Of a stretch of 64,000 nt of DNA, positions 8,071 to 16,518 are shown piece after piece (the first letter of the stretch is position 1; each line of letters begins with the position of its first letter). The stretch spans positions 1 to 64,000 of the forward strand of contig UCLR01000047.1 in the NCBI GenBank assembly GCA_900473415.1, written 5' to 3'. A program made the position numbers and the translations under genes. The stretch is from Hyphomicrobiales bacterium (GTDB lineage Bacteria > Pseudomonadota > Alphaproteobacteria > Rhizobiales > Beijerinckiaceae). The notes under the pieces are model-generated. The model was given only the letters and a program-made list of their open reading frames with translations. It made no database searches and was not told the DNA's origin.

Positions 8071-10272
8071 ATGAAGAGACACTTTATTCTTTGCTCGACT
8101 GCCTCAGTGGCGGCCCTTCTTTACAGCGCGACTGCCTTTGCCCAGACACCGCCGCAACCGACGGTGCAGCTCGACACGATCACAGTCGAGGGCCAGGCCG
8201 AGACGGCCACCGGGCCGGTCAACGGCTATGTCGCGACGCGCTCGGCCACGGGTTCGAAGGACAACACGCCGATCACCGCGATCCCGCAATCCGTCTCGGT
8301 GATCGGTCGCGAGGAGATCGACGACCGCAAGGCGCTGAAGGTCGATGAGGCGCTGCGCTACACCGCAGGCGTCGCGGCGCAGACCTTCGGTCCCGATCCC
8401 GACACCGACTGGCTCTATATCCGTGGCTTCCAGGCGACGCAGACCGGCGTCTTCATGGACGGGCTGCAGCTCTATTCCTACGGCTTCGGCGGCTTCCAGA
8501 TCGATCCGTTCCTGCTCGAGCGCGTCGACGTGCTCAAGGGCCCGGCCTCGGTGCTCTATGGCGGCGCCAATCCGGGCGGCATCATCAATCTCGTCAGCAA
8601 GCGCCCGACCGGCGGCAACTTCGGCTACATCGAGGCCGGCATCAACAATTTCGGGAATGCCTATAGCGCCTTCGACATCGGCGTCAGCGACAAGAAGGGC
8701 GTGTGGAGCACGCGGCTGACCGGCAAGATCTCCGGCGGTGACCAGTACACCGATTATTCCAAGGACTTCCGCGGCGTGATCATGCCGCAGATCACCTATC
8801 AGCCGACCGGCGCCACCCGCTTCACCGCCTATGGCATGTATGCCGCGCTCGACCAGGTCCATGTCGGCGGCGGCTTCCTGCCCTATGTCGGCACGGTCGT
8901 GAACGCGCCCTTCGGCAGGATCCGCCGCGATGCCTTCTTTGGCGAGCCCGCCATCGACGACCAGGAGCGCACGCAGACGCTTCTCGGTTACGAGTTCCAG
9001 CACCAGTTCGCCAATAACTGGAACTTCACGCAGAACCTGCGCTACGGCGTGATGACGGGCTCGCAGCTCGGTCCCTATGGCTATGGCTACTACGGCCCGG
9101 ACGCGCCGTTCGGTAATCGCTTTGAACCGGTCGCGCCGGATTACCAGCTCTACCGCATCGGCTTCCAGGAGCGGACGCGGGTCAGGACCTTCACGGTCGA
9201 CAACCGCGTCGACGGCAAGGTCGATACCGGCCCGCTGCAGCATTCGCTGCTCTTCGGCGTCGACTACAAGTATTTCAACATCGACCACACCCAGGCCTCG
9301 GGCGGCGCGACGCCGATCAGCGTCACCAACCCGATCTATGGCGCGCCGCAGGGCGTGCCCGGCGTCTATCTCGACCAGGACCTGAAGCATCATCAGCTCG
9401 GCTTCTACGCCCAGGACCAGATCCGTTTCGGCGGTGGCTGGCTGGTGACGCTGAACGGCCGCTACGACTATGTCGACAAGAAGTCGGTCAGCGCACCGGG
9501 GCTGCTGTTCTCGCCGAGCTACGACAAGGAGGAGGCGTCCTGGAGCGGCCGCGCCGGTCTCGCCTATGAGTTCGCCAACGGGCTGACGCCCTATGTCAGC
9601 GTCGCGAGCTTCTTCAACCCCGTCTTCGATGCGAATCCGAACCTCACCGGCGGTGCGGCCCAGCCCTTCCGTCCTGAGGAGGGAACGCAGTTCGAGGCGG
9701 GCGTGAAGTACAAGCCGGGCTTCATGGACGCACTGTTCACCGCTTCGGTCTTCGATCTCACCAAGCAGAACGTGCTGAGCCCGGCGCCGACCGTGATCAA
9801 CCCCTTCGCCCAGAACCAGATCGGCGAGGTCACCTCGCGCGGCTTCGAATTTGAGGCCAAGGCCAACATCACCAAGGACCTGAAGGTCCTGGCCTCCTTC
9901 ACGGCTTACGACCTGAAGACCACCAAGGACATGCGTCCGCAGCTCGTCGGCAAGACGCCGATCGTCGTTCCTGAAGTCCTGGCCTCGGGCTGGCTCGACT
10001 ACACCGTGCCGGACGGCTTCTTCAAAGGCGTCGGGCTCGGCGCGGGCGTCCGCTATGTCGGCCGCTCTTATGCCGATGCCGAGAACACGCTGAAGGTGCC
10101 GGCCGCGACGGTGGTGGACGCCGCGATCCGCTACCGCGTCGGCAATTGGGGCATGGCGGTCAACGTCACCAACCTGTTCGACAAGGTCTATGTGAAGAGC
10201 TGCAACGGCTATTCCGGCTGTGGCTATGGCGATGCCCGCACCGTCACCGTTTCGGCGAATTATCGCTGGTAG
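8071..10272 (+). CDS. TonB-dependent siderophore receptor
   Basis: An outer-membrane receptor of about 733 residues, typical of ferrichrome/ferrioxamine-type receptors. A signal peptide ends at TAFAQ. Next come a TonB-box-like LDTITVEG, the plug domain (ITAIPQSVSVIGREEIDDRK, YIRGF, VFMDGLQL, VDVLKGPASVLYGGANPGG) and a 22-strand barrel ending in aromatic Trp (VSANYRW). ATG 8053 is also in frame and adds six residues; neither start has an ideal ribosome binding site, and 8071 gives the cleaner signal peptide. It heads the rightward receptor, fhuD, fhuB, reductase series. Cognate siderophore is unknown, and no siderophore biosynthesis gene is in the window, so it may capture a xenosiderophore. 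Confidence 0.92.
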   Translation: MKRHFILCSTASVAALLYSATAFAQTPPQPTVQLDTITVEGQAETATGPVNGYVATRSATGSKDNTPITAIPQSVSVIGREEIDDRKALKVDEALRYTAGVAAQTFGPDPDTDWLYIRGFQATQTGVFMDGLQLYSYGFGGFQIDPFLLERVDVLKGPASVLYGGANPGGIINLVSKRPTGGNFGYIEAGINNFGNAYSAFDIGVSDKKGVWSTRLTGKISGGDQYTDYSKDFRGVIMPQITYQPTGATRFTAYGMYAALDQVHVGGGFLPYVGTVVNAPFGRIRRDAFFGEPAIDDQERTQTLLGYEFQHQFANNWNFTQNLRYGVMTGSQLGPYGYGYYGPDAPFGNRFEPVAPDYQLYRIGFQERTRVRTFTVDNRVDGKVDTGPLQHSLLFGVDYKYFNIDHTQASGGATPISVTNPIYGAPQGVPGVYLDQDLKHHQLGFYAQDQIRFGGGWLVTLNGRYDYVDKKSVSAPGLLFSPSYDKEEASWSGRAGLAYEFANGLTPYVSVASFFNPVFDANPNLTGGAAQPFRPEEGTQFEAGVKYKPGFMDALFTASVFDLTKQNVLSPAPTVINPFAQNQIGEVTSRGFEFEAKANITKDLKVLASFTAYDLKTTKDMRPQLVGKTPIVVPEVLASGWLDYTVPDGFFKGVGLGAGVRYVGRSYADAENTLKVPAATVVDAAIRYRVGNWGMAVNVTNLFDKVYVKSCNGYSGCGYGDARTVTVSANYRW

Positions 10273-10293
10273 GCGCTGAAATCCGCAGCGATC

Positions 10294-10322
10294 GAAGGCC
10301 GCAGCCACGCGTTGCGGCCTTC
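10294..10322 (+). terminator. Stem-loop between receptor and fhuD
   Basis: GAAGGCCGCA (10294-10303) pairs perfectly with TGCGGCCTTC (10313-10322) across a 9-base loop, 21 bases after the receptor stop and 21 bases before the fhuD start. No T-run follows. It may attenuate transcription or protect the receptor mRNA, setting high receptor against low permease levels. Confidence 0.5.
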
Positions 10323-10343
10323 CGTCATGTTAGACCCGGACGC

Positions 10344-11234
10344 ATGATCCACAGTACGGCACTCCCGACACGACGCGGCGCGCTCGCGCTTCTCGCCGCT
10401 GCCGGCCTTTCCGTGCCGGCGCGGGCCGGGAGCCTGCGCGTCGCCACGGTCGACTGGTCGGTGCTGGAGACGTTGCTCGCACTCGGCGTGCCGCCGGTCG
10501 CCGCTCCCGAGCTGCGCCAGTTCCGCGAGATCGCTGTCGAGCCCGAAGTGCCGGTTGGCGTCACCGATCTCGGCCTGCGCGGAACGATCAATTTCGAGCT
10601 GCTGCTGATGACCCGGCCGCAGCTGATCTTCTCGTCGAGCTTCTATGTCGGCTCCGAACCGCGGCTCCGCCGGATCGCACCGGTCGAGACCTTCACCATC
10701 TACGCGTCCGGCCTGCTGCCTTTTGAGCCGGCGGTCGCGATGACCCGCAGCATCGGCGCGCGCCTCGGCATCGCCGAGCGGGCCGAGCGCTATATCGCCG
10801 AGACGCAGGCCGAGCTGGCGGCTCTTCGTGACAGGCTGAAGCCCTATGCAACGCGCCCGGTGATCCCGGTCAATCTCGGCGACGCGCGGCATTTCCGCGT
10901 CTTCGGCGATGACAGCATGTTCGGGGAGGTGCTGAAGCGGCTCGGCCTCGCCAATGCCTGGACGGAGCATACGAGCTATTCGGCCATGGCGCCGATCGGG
11001 CTAGAGGCGCTGGTGCGCGTGCCCGAAGCCTTCATCGTGCTGATCCCGCCGGTGCCGCCCGGCGCCATGCAGGCGCTTGCGGCCAGTGCCTTCTGGAATG
11101 CCCTGCCCAATCTGCGCGAAGGGCGGCTGCTGCAGATCGGCTCGATCAACCCCTATGGCGGTCTGCCGGCGGCGCGGCGCTTCGCGCGGCTGCTGGCCGC
11201 CGCCCTGATCGAGGCAGGGGCAGCGCGTGGCTGA
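10344..11234 (+). CDS. fhuD: Siderophore-binding periplasmic protein FhuD-like
   Basis: A 296-residue solute-binding protein of the FhuD/FecB class. Its N-terminus has a twin-arginine-type leader (TRRGALALLAAAGLSVPARA), as in many FhuD proteins. The mature protein shows RVATVDWSVLETLLALGVPP, typical of helical-backbone iron-chelate binders, and a C-terminal GGLPAARRFARLLA. It should carry the ferric siderophore from the receptor to FhuB. ATG 10344 is chosen over a longer frame that reads back through the receptor gene. The stop overlaps the fhuB start by 8 bases, so translation is coupled. Confidence 0.85.
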   Translation: MIHSTALPTRRGALALLAAAGLSVPARAGSLRVATVDWSVLETLLALGVPPVAAPELRQFREIAVEPEVPVGVTDLGLRGTINFELLLMTRPQLIFSSSFYVGSEPRLRRIAPVETFTIYASGLLPFEPAVAMTRSIGARLGIAERAERYIAETQAELAALRDRLKPYATRPVIPVNLGDARHFRVFGDDSMFGEVLKRLGLANAWTEHTSYSAMAPIGLEALVRVPEAFIVLIPPVPPGAMQALAASAFWNALPNLREGRLLQIGSINPYGGLPAARRFARLLAAALIEAGAARG

Positions 11235-13218
11235 GGCGATCGCATCCACGGGCCTGCCGCCGCGAGGGCATCGCAGCGCCTGGCTTCTTGCTGTGCTGGC
11301 GGCGGCGCTTCTCTTCGCCACGGTCGTCGCGACGCGCCCGCCGCTGCAAGCATCGCCGGAGCTCGCCAGCACGCTCGAAAGCATCCTGCTCTGGCACAGC
11401 CTGGTGCCGCGAGCCGTGACGGCATTGTTGAGCGGCGCGGCGCTCGGCCTCGCTGGCATGCTGCTGCAGCGTGTCCTGCGCAACCCGATCGCCGATGCCT
11501 CCACCCTCGGCATCGCCTCCGGAGCGCAGCTCGCGCTGACTGTCGCCACCGCCTATGCGCCGGCGCTGATGGCGTTCTCGGGGGAGGGCGTCGCCTTCGC
11601 CGGTGCCATTGCCGCGGTCGTCCTCGTCCTCGGCCTGAGCTGGCGGCACAGGCTCGATCCGATGACCGTGATCCTCTCAGGGATGGTCGTCTCGCTGATC
11701 TGCGCTGCGGCGAGCGCGGTCGTCATTCTCGCCCGGGGCGAATACGTGCTGTCGCTATTCATCTGGGGAGCAGGTTCGCTCAACCAGCAAAGCTGGGACG
11801 CGGCTCTGGCTCTGGCGCCTCGGCTCGCGCTGAGCGCCATCCTGGCGGCGTTGTTGCTGCGCCCCCTCGCATTGCTCGGGCTCGACGACGACATGGCACG
11901 CAGCCTCGGCCTTGCCCTGCACGGCGCGCGCCTCGCCGTGCTTGGCCTTGCTGTCTGGCTGGCGGCGAGCGTTACCGCTCAGGTCGGCGTCATCGGCTTC
12001 GTCGGCCTCGCGGCGCCGGCGCTGGCGCGCGAATTCGGCGCCCGCACACCGCGCCGGATGCTTCTGGCAGCGCCCGCGCTCGGCGCCTTGCTGCTCTCGA
12101 TTACCGACAGCGCCGTGCAATTGCTGGGCTCCGGCTTCAATGATCTGGCGCCGACCGGTGCCGCTACCGCCTTGCTCGGCGGCCCGCTGCTGATCTGGTT
12201 GATGCGCCGTGTTCCGCCGGCGCTGCCGCCGCAGGTGGCCGATCCGCCATTCAGGGGGCGGGCGCGATCGCTCGGGTCCCTCGCGCCGCTGGCGGTTATC
12301 ATCGCAGCGATCGCCGTGCTCGGTCTCGTTCTCGGAATGGGGCCCGATGGCTGGGAGCTGGCGACCGGTCAGCTCTTCCAGGAGCTCCTGCCGTTCCGCG
12401 GTCCGCGCCTCGCCGCCGCGGGCTGCGCAGGCGCGCTGCTCGGCGCCGCCGGCTGCCTGATGCAGCGCCTCACCGCCAATCCGCTCGCGGGGCCGGAGGT
12501 GCTCGGCGTCAGCGCGGGCGGCGGGGTCGGCCTGATGCTTGCGCTCACCTTCCTGCCGGCGAGCGCCTTCGCGATGCTGGCCGGCATCGCAGGTGGATCG
12601 CTTGTCGTGCTCCTCGTCATGCTGCTCTTCGCCGCGCGCCCGGGTGTCGGGCCGCAACGCCTGCTGCTTGCCGGCATTGCCATGGGCGCCCTGTGCATGG
12701 CGCTGGTCTCGACCGCGCTCGCCCAGGGCGATCTGCGCGCTTACATGTTGCTCGTCTGGCTCTCCGGCTCGACCAATCGCGCTGGCGAGCTGGAGGCCTG
12801 GACCGGCCTGATCGCATGCGTCGTGCTGATCGCGCCGGTCCTGTTCACCGTGCGCTGGCTCGACCTGCTGCCGCTCGGGGAGGCCGCGAGCCGCAGCCTC
12901 GGCCTGCCGGTGGAGGGCAGCCGCCTCTGCCTTGCAGCCGTCGCCGCCCTGATGACGGCTGTCGCTTCGCTGCTCGTCGGCCCGCTGAGCCTAATCGGTC
13001 TCATCGCTCCGCATCTCGCGCGCCTGGCCGGCTTTGCGCGGGCCCGCGGCCAATTGCTCGCTTCCGTGCTGATCGGCGGCGGCGTGATGATCGTCGCCGA
13101 TTGGCTCGCCCGTCTCGTGGCCTTCCCCTATCAGATGCCGGTCGGCCTGTTCGCGGCGCTGATCGGCGGGCCCTACCTGATTTGGCAATTGAACCGTGGA
13201 GGAGGCCGGAATGGCTGA
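11227..13218 (+). CDS. fhuB: Siderophore ABC permease FhuB (fused double permease)
   Basis: A 663-residue inner-membrane protein with two FecCD-type permease units in tandem (about 1-330 and 345-663), the length and layout of FhuB. Each half carries the conserved segment near its first helices (LGLAGMLLQRVLRNPIADAS, and LGAAGCLMQRLTANPLAGPE) and a cytoplasmic loop contacting the ATPase (GFVGLAAPALAREFG; GLIAPHLARLAG). One chain therefore forms the whole pore. The start is GTG 11227, overlapping fhuD by 8 bases. Its ATPase is the fhuC encoded on the opposite arm. Confidence 0.92.
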   Translation: MAEAIASTGLPPRGHRSAWLLAVLAAALLFATVVATRPPLQASPELASTLESILLWHSLVPRAVTALLSGAALGLAGMLLQRVLRNPIADASTLGIASGAQLALTVATAYAPALMAFSGEGVAFAGAIAAVVLVLGLSWRHRLDPMTVILSGMVVSLICAAASAVVILARGEYVLSLFIWGAGSLNQQSWDAALALAPRLALSAILAALLLRPLALLGLDDDMARSLGLALHGARLAVLGLAVWLAASVTAQVGVIGFVGLAAPALAREFGARTPRRMLLAAPALGALLLSITDSAVQLLGSGFNDLAPTGAATALLGGPLLIWLMRRVPPALPPQVADPPFRGRARSLGSLAPLAVIIAAIAVLGLVLGMGPDGWELATGQLFQELLPFRGPRLAAAGCAGALLGAAGCLMQRLTANPLAGPEVLGVSAGGGVGLMLALTFLPASAFAMLAGIAGGSLVVLLVMLLFAARPGVGPQRLLLAGIAMGALCMALVSTALAQGDLRAYMLLVWLSGSTNRAGELEAWTGLIACVVLIAPVLFTVRWLDLLPLGEAASRSLGLPVEGSRLCLAAVAALMTAVASLLVGPLSLIGLIAPHLARLAGFARARGQLLASVLIGGGVMIVADWLARLVAFPYQMPVGLFAALIGGPYLIWQLNRGGGRNG

Positions 13219-14284
13219 CGGGCTGCATGCGAGCGCGCGAGTCGCGCTGGCCGATCCGACGGCGATGCTCGACCGGCTCTGCGGCCATTTCACTGAGCAT
13301 GCCGCTGTCACGCGACGCTCCGGCGGCGCCCGCTTCGACGGCCCGTTTGGCGCGGTCGAGCTCGACATCGCGGATGCCGCGCTTGGCATTTCGGTCATCA
13401 GCCCGAATGAGAGCTACCTGTTCGTCGTCACCTCTTCGGTCGCCGAGCATCTGTTTGAGTTCGCCGGAGGCGAGGCCGTCGCGCTGAGCTGGCAGGGCGA
13501 TCTTCCCACTGAGGCGCGGATTCCCTATTTCCGCGAGGCTGTGGTGCGCAGCGCCCACGACATCACGCCGGCGATGCGGCGTGTTGTCGTCGCTTGCGAC
13601 GATCCGGCCCATTTCGAGACCGGTGGCCTGCATGTCCGGCTGCTGATCCCGCCGCCCGGCCGCGCGCCGGTCTGGCCGAAGGTCGGGCCGGACAGCCGCG
13701 TCATCTGGCCGGAAGGCGAGGATGAGCTGGCGAGGCGGGTCTACACGATCCGCGCCATTGATCATGTCCGCCGGGAACTGACCATCGACGTCGTGCTGCA
13801 TGATGATTCACCGGGCTCGGTCTGGGCCCGGAATGCGAGAACGGGGGACCGCGTCGGGCTGCTGGGCCCCGGCGGCGGCGACGTGGTTCCGGCCGACTGG
13901 TACCTGCTCTGCGGCGACGAGACCGCACTGCCGGCGATTGCGCGTATCGCCGCTTCGCTGCCTGCGGCGGCGCGCGCCGCAATCGTGATCGAGGTGGCTG
14001 ACCGGACGGAGGAGCAGCAGATTTCCTCCAAGGCCGCGCTGGAGATCACCTGGCTACATCGCAACGGCCTGTCGGCAGGCTCGACCGACCTGCTGCTGGA
14101 CGCTGTCCGTGCCATCGCGCTGCCGGAGGGTGGGGAACCCTTCGTCTTCGCCGGCTGCGAGCAGGCTGCCGCGCGCGCCATCCGGAAGCACCTGCGCGCC
14201 GAGCGGAAGCTTCCGAAGGAGCGCCACCTCGTTGCCGCCTATTGGCGCCGCGGGCATTCTGACGTGCACGACCACGGCGAGTGA
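13211..14284 (+). CDS. Siderophore-interacting protein (ferric-chelate reductase) with DUF2218 domain
   Basis: A 357-residue two-domain protein. Residues 1-95 resemble DUF2218 (ASARVALADPTAMLDRLCGH through HLFEFAGGE). Residues 105-357 are a siderophore-interacting flavoreductase: an FAD-binding barrel (HDITPAMRRVVVAC, HVRLLIPP, VYTIRAID, DVVLH) and a C-terminal NAD(P)H region (WYLLCGDETALPAIARI, FVFAGCEQAAARAIRKHL). Such enzymes reduce imported ferric siderophores in the cytosol and release Fe2+. ATG 13211, after GGAGG, overlaps the fhuB stop by 8 bases. It completes the import route. Confidence 0.88.
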   Translation: MADGLHASARVALADPTAMLDRLCGHFTEHAAVTRRSGGARFDGPFGAVELDIADAALGISVISPNESYLFVVTSSVAEHLFEFAGGEAVALSWQGDLPTEARIPYFREAVVRSAHDITPAMRRVVVACDDPAHFETGGLHVRLLIPPPGRAPVWPKVGPDSRVIWPEGEDELARRVYTIRAIDHVRRELTIDVVLHDDSPGSVWARNARTGDRVGLLGPGGGDVVPADWYLLCGDETALPAIARIAASLPAAARAAIVIEVADRTEEQQISSKAALEITWLHRNGLSAGSTDLLLDAVRAIALPEGGEPFVFAGCEQAAARAIRKHLRAERKLPKERHLVAAYWRRGHSDVHDHGE

Positions 14285-14361
14285 TTTGAGCAGGCTTCAG
14301 CCGGATCGACCGATCCTGGCGCTATGGAAAGTGATGCTGCGGCTGGCTGCGCGCTTGGGGA

Positions 14362-14805
14362 TCAGCCCTGCGGCTTCCAGTCGGCGGAGGGGATGGTGTT
14401 GATCATCCACGGGATGCCGAACTTATCGACCAGCGAGCCGAAGCCGGGAGACCAGAAGGTCTCGCCGAACGGCATGGCAGCCCGGCCGCCTTCGGAGAGT
14501 TGGCTGAACCACTGCTGCGCCTGCGCCTTGTCCTGCGTGTGGAGGGTGACGTCAAAGCCGTTCTTGGGCTTTTCGATGTTCGGGGCCCAGCCGGCGTCCA
14601 TGTCGGCGCCCATCAGCGCCTGGTCACCGACCTCCAGCCAGCAATGCATCAGCCAGTTCTTGTACTTCTCGTCGGTGATCGGCATGCCGGGAGGCGCGTC
14701 GCCATAAGGGAACGCGGCCGTGATCTTGCCGCCGAGAACCTTGGCATAGAACTCGAAGGCCTGGCGGCATTGGCCTTGGAAGCTCAGGCTGGTCACGATC
14801 TTCAT
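14362..14805 (-). CDS. VOC family protein (PhnB / 3-demethylubiquinone methyltransferase-like)
   Basis: A 147-residue single-domain protein of the vicinal-oxygen-chelate superfamily, PhnB-like branch. It shows LSFQGQCRQAFEFYAKVLGG at the start, then WLMHCWLEVGDQALMGAD and a C-terminal FGSLVDKFGIPWMIN. Members of this branch have no settled reaction; some act on quinones, others bind small hydrophobic compounds. It is divergent from a MarR regulator, which probably controls it. Confidence 0.82.
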   Translation of the reverse strand: MKIVTSLSFQGQCRQAFEFYAKVLGGKITAAFPYGDAPPGMPITDEKYKNWLMHCWLEVGDQALMGADMDAGWAPNIEKPKNGFDVTLHTQDKAQAQQWFSQLSEGGRAAMPFGETFWSPGFGSLVDKFGIPWMINTIPSADWKPQG

Positions 14806-14915
14806 GGGTCGTCTCCCTTTTGATCGAAATAGCGATGCCGGCCGGTGATATCGCGCCGTTGCGACGAGCGGAAAACGGTCTGCGGTCCGTCGGGCCGTTG
14901 GGGATGAGCGGCGGT

Positions 14916-14951
14916 GTCAATTGACGCGAGCAGTTCTAGGTTGATACCAAC
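14916..14951. promoter_or_regulatory. Candidate MarR operator region
   Basis: Between the divergent VOC and MarR genes lie a perfect palindrome, GTCAATTGAC (14916-14925), and a second short inverted repeat, GTTG-ATAC-CAAC (14940-14951), 15 bases apart. They sit 32-67 bases before the MarR start, where autoregulatory MarR sites are common. Binding is inferred. Confidence 0.35.
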
Positions 14952-14982
14952 GTATAGAGTTCGCCGATGTCAACCGCCCCCG

Positions 14983-15435
14983 ATGCGCGCCGCGACCGAT
15001 CCTTCCTTTGAGACAACGCTCCACGTGCGGGACAGTTGCCTGTGCCTGCATGCGCAGCGTGCGGCCCGCGCGCTGGCCCGGCGCTTCGATCTCGCCCTGA
15101 AGCCTGCCGGCGTCAGCAGCGGCCAGTTCTCGCTCCTGATGTCGCTCAACCGCCCGAACCCGCCGAGTCTCGGCAGCGTCGCCGCGCTGCTGGCGATGGA
15201 CAGGACGACCCTGACCGCCAATCTGAAGCCGCTGGAGCGGCGGGGGCTGGTGGAGATCGCGCTCGATCAGGGGGACAAGCGCGTTCGCCTGCTCTCCCTG
15301 ACGCCGGCCGGCCGCGCGGTTCTGGCTGATGCGGTGCCGATCTGGCGGGACCTTCATGCGGCGATCGAAGCGGCACTGCCGGATCCCGGCCGCCTGCGCT
15401 CCGAACTGAACCTCCTCTCGGCATGGGGAAGCTGA
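14983..15435 (+). CDS. MarR family transcriptional regulator
   Basis: A 150-residue winged-helix regulator of normal MarR length. The recognition region is LGSVAALLAMDRTTLTANLK, followed by LERRGLVEI and the wing DQGDKRVRLLSLTPAG. MarR proteins are usually dimeric repressors released by small phenolic or oxidising ligands. The N-terminal half contains DSCLCLHAQRAARAL; its two cysteines could be redox-active. ATG 14983 is used; a longer frame reaches 14914 but adds only low-quality sequence. The divergent VOC gene is the likely target. Confidence 0.85.
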   Translation: MRAATDPSFETTLHVRDSCLCLHAQRAARALARRFDLALKPAGVSSGQFSLLMSLNRPNPPSLGSVAALLAMDRTTLTANLKPLERRGLVEIALDQGDKRVRLLSLTPAGRAVLADAVPIWRDLHAAIEAALPDPGRLRSELNLLSAWGS

Positions 15436-15457
15436 CGCGATAGGGGGCCGGCCGCGC

Positions 15458-16360
15458 TCAGATGGCGTCGGCGCGCGCTCGCGTCGCGGAGGTCAGGCCG
15501 ACGCAAAGCTGGCGCAGCGCCATCACATAGGGGTTGCGCGCCAGGAAGCTGGCTTCGCCGAAATAGATCGGGATCTCGGGCAGATCCAGCAGATCGACCG
15601 AGGTGATCGTCGTCTCCGTCCCGTCCATGCACCAGGACGGGATGATCGCGTAGCCGAGACCCGCCTCGACGCAACGCTTCACGCTCGAACTGCCGGATGT
15701 CGAGATCGCGATCTCCATCTCGGTATCGCCGGACTGCAGATAGTCGATGGCGAGATTGCGCAGCAGCTGGCCAGGCTCATAGGTGATGAAGGGGCGCCCC
15801 TGCGCCCATTGCCTGATGTTTTCAGTCGGTGCCGGCCCCCAATCGCGTGGCAGGACCAGCGCGGGGCGATAGGTGCAGACGAGATGCTGCGGCACGTTGG
15901 GATCGCCGAAATAGCGCTCGGTGATGCACAGATCGAGGCTGCCGTCGCGGATCATCTCCGGCAGGGCGGTGTCGCGTTCATAGGCGATGATCTCGACCTG
16001 CGGGTGAAGTTCGCGGAACTGCGTCAGGATCGGCGGCATCAGATAGAAGAAGATCGCCTGCGGCAGCCCGACGCGCAGCACCGGCCGCTCTTTCTGGAGC
16101 GTGTGGTCGAGCCGGGTCAGCATGGTGTCGAGCTCCGGCAGCAAGAGCTTGTAGAGGCTCCGTCCGCGCGGCGTCAGCGTCACCGTCTTCGCGCCCTGCT
16201 CGGAGACGACCAGCCGTTCGCCGAGAAGCTGTTCCAGCCGGCGGACATGGTTCGCGGCCGACTGGTAGCTCATGCCGAGCTTGCGCGCCGCGGCGGAATA
16301 GGAGCCGTCGCGCGCGACGATGAAGAACGTCTGGATGAGCGTCAGATTGGCTTCCCGCAT
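15458..16360 (-). CDS. LysR family transcriptional regulator
   Basis: About 300 residues. The N-terminal helix-turn-helix (residues 3-60: DGSYSAAARKLGMSYQSAAN, HVRRLEQLLGERLV) and the C-terminal effector domain are complete (PVLRVGLPQ opens it; LEIAISTSG-type loop present). An in-frame GTG at 16387 with AGGGA upstream could add nine residues; ATG 16360 also has GGAAAGGG. It is divergent from the ten-gene amine-catabolism operon and is its likely regulator. A perfect inverted repeat at 16415-16438 lies between them. LysR regulators of opine and hydroxyproline operons respond to the imported substrate, which fits this setting. Confidence 0.88.
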   Translation of the reverse strand: MREANLTLIQTFFIVARDGSYSAAARKLGMSYQSAANHVRRLEQLLGERLVVSEQGAKTVTLTPRGRSLYKLLLPELDTMLTRLDHTLQKERPVLRVGLPQAIFFYLMPPILTQFRELHPQVEIIAYERDTALPEMIRDGSLDLCITERYFGDPNVPQHLVCTYRPALVLPRDWGPAPTENIRQWAQGRPFITYEPGQLLRNLAIDYLQSGDTEMEIAISTSGSSSVKRCVEAGLGYAIIPSWCMDGTETTITSVDLLDLPEIPIYFGEASFLARNPYVMALRQLCVGLTSATRARADAI

Positions 16361-16414
16361 GGCCCTTTCCGTCGGTCGGCGCGTCACGTTTCCCTACAAC
16401 AGCTTGGTTTCTGC

Positions 16415-16438
16415 GACTTGCAAACAATGATGCAAGTC
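16415..16438. promoter_or_regulatory. Perfect inverted repeat, likely LysR operator
   Basis: GACTTGCA (16415-16422) and TGCAAGTC (16431-16438) are exact reverse complements separated by 8 bases, and the site contains the T-N11-A form expected for LysR regulators. It lies 55 bases before the regulator ATG and 81 bases before the first catabolic gene, as in auto-repressing, divergently activating LysR systems. Confidence 0.6.
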
Positions 16439-16518
16439 GAGGCGGATGATTTGGATCGACCCCATAGGTGAAGCCGACGAGGTTCGGGCCATCGCTTTAC
16501 GGGACGAACCGCTTCGGC

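Noticed and set aside
8104..10308. 734-codon open frame antisense to the TonB receptor
   Set aside because: A shadow frame caused by high GC third positions; rich in Asp, Arg and Val without domain features, while the plus strand holds a complete receptor.
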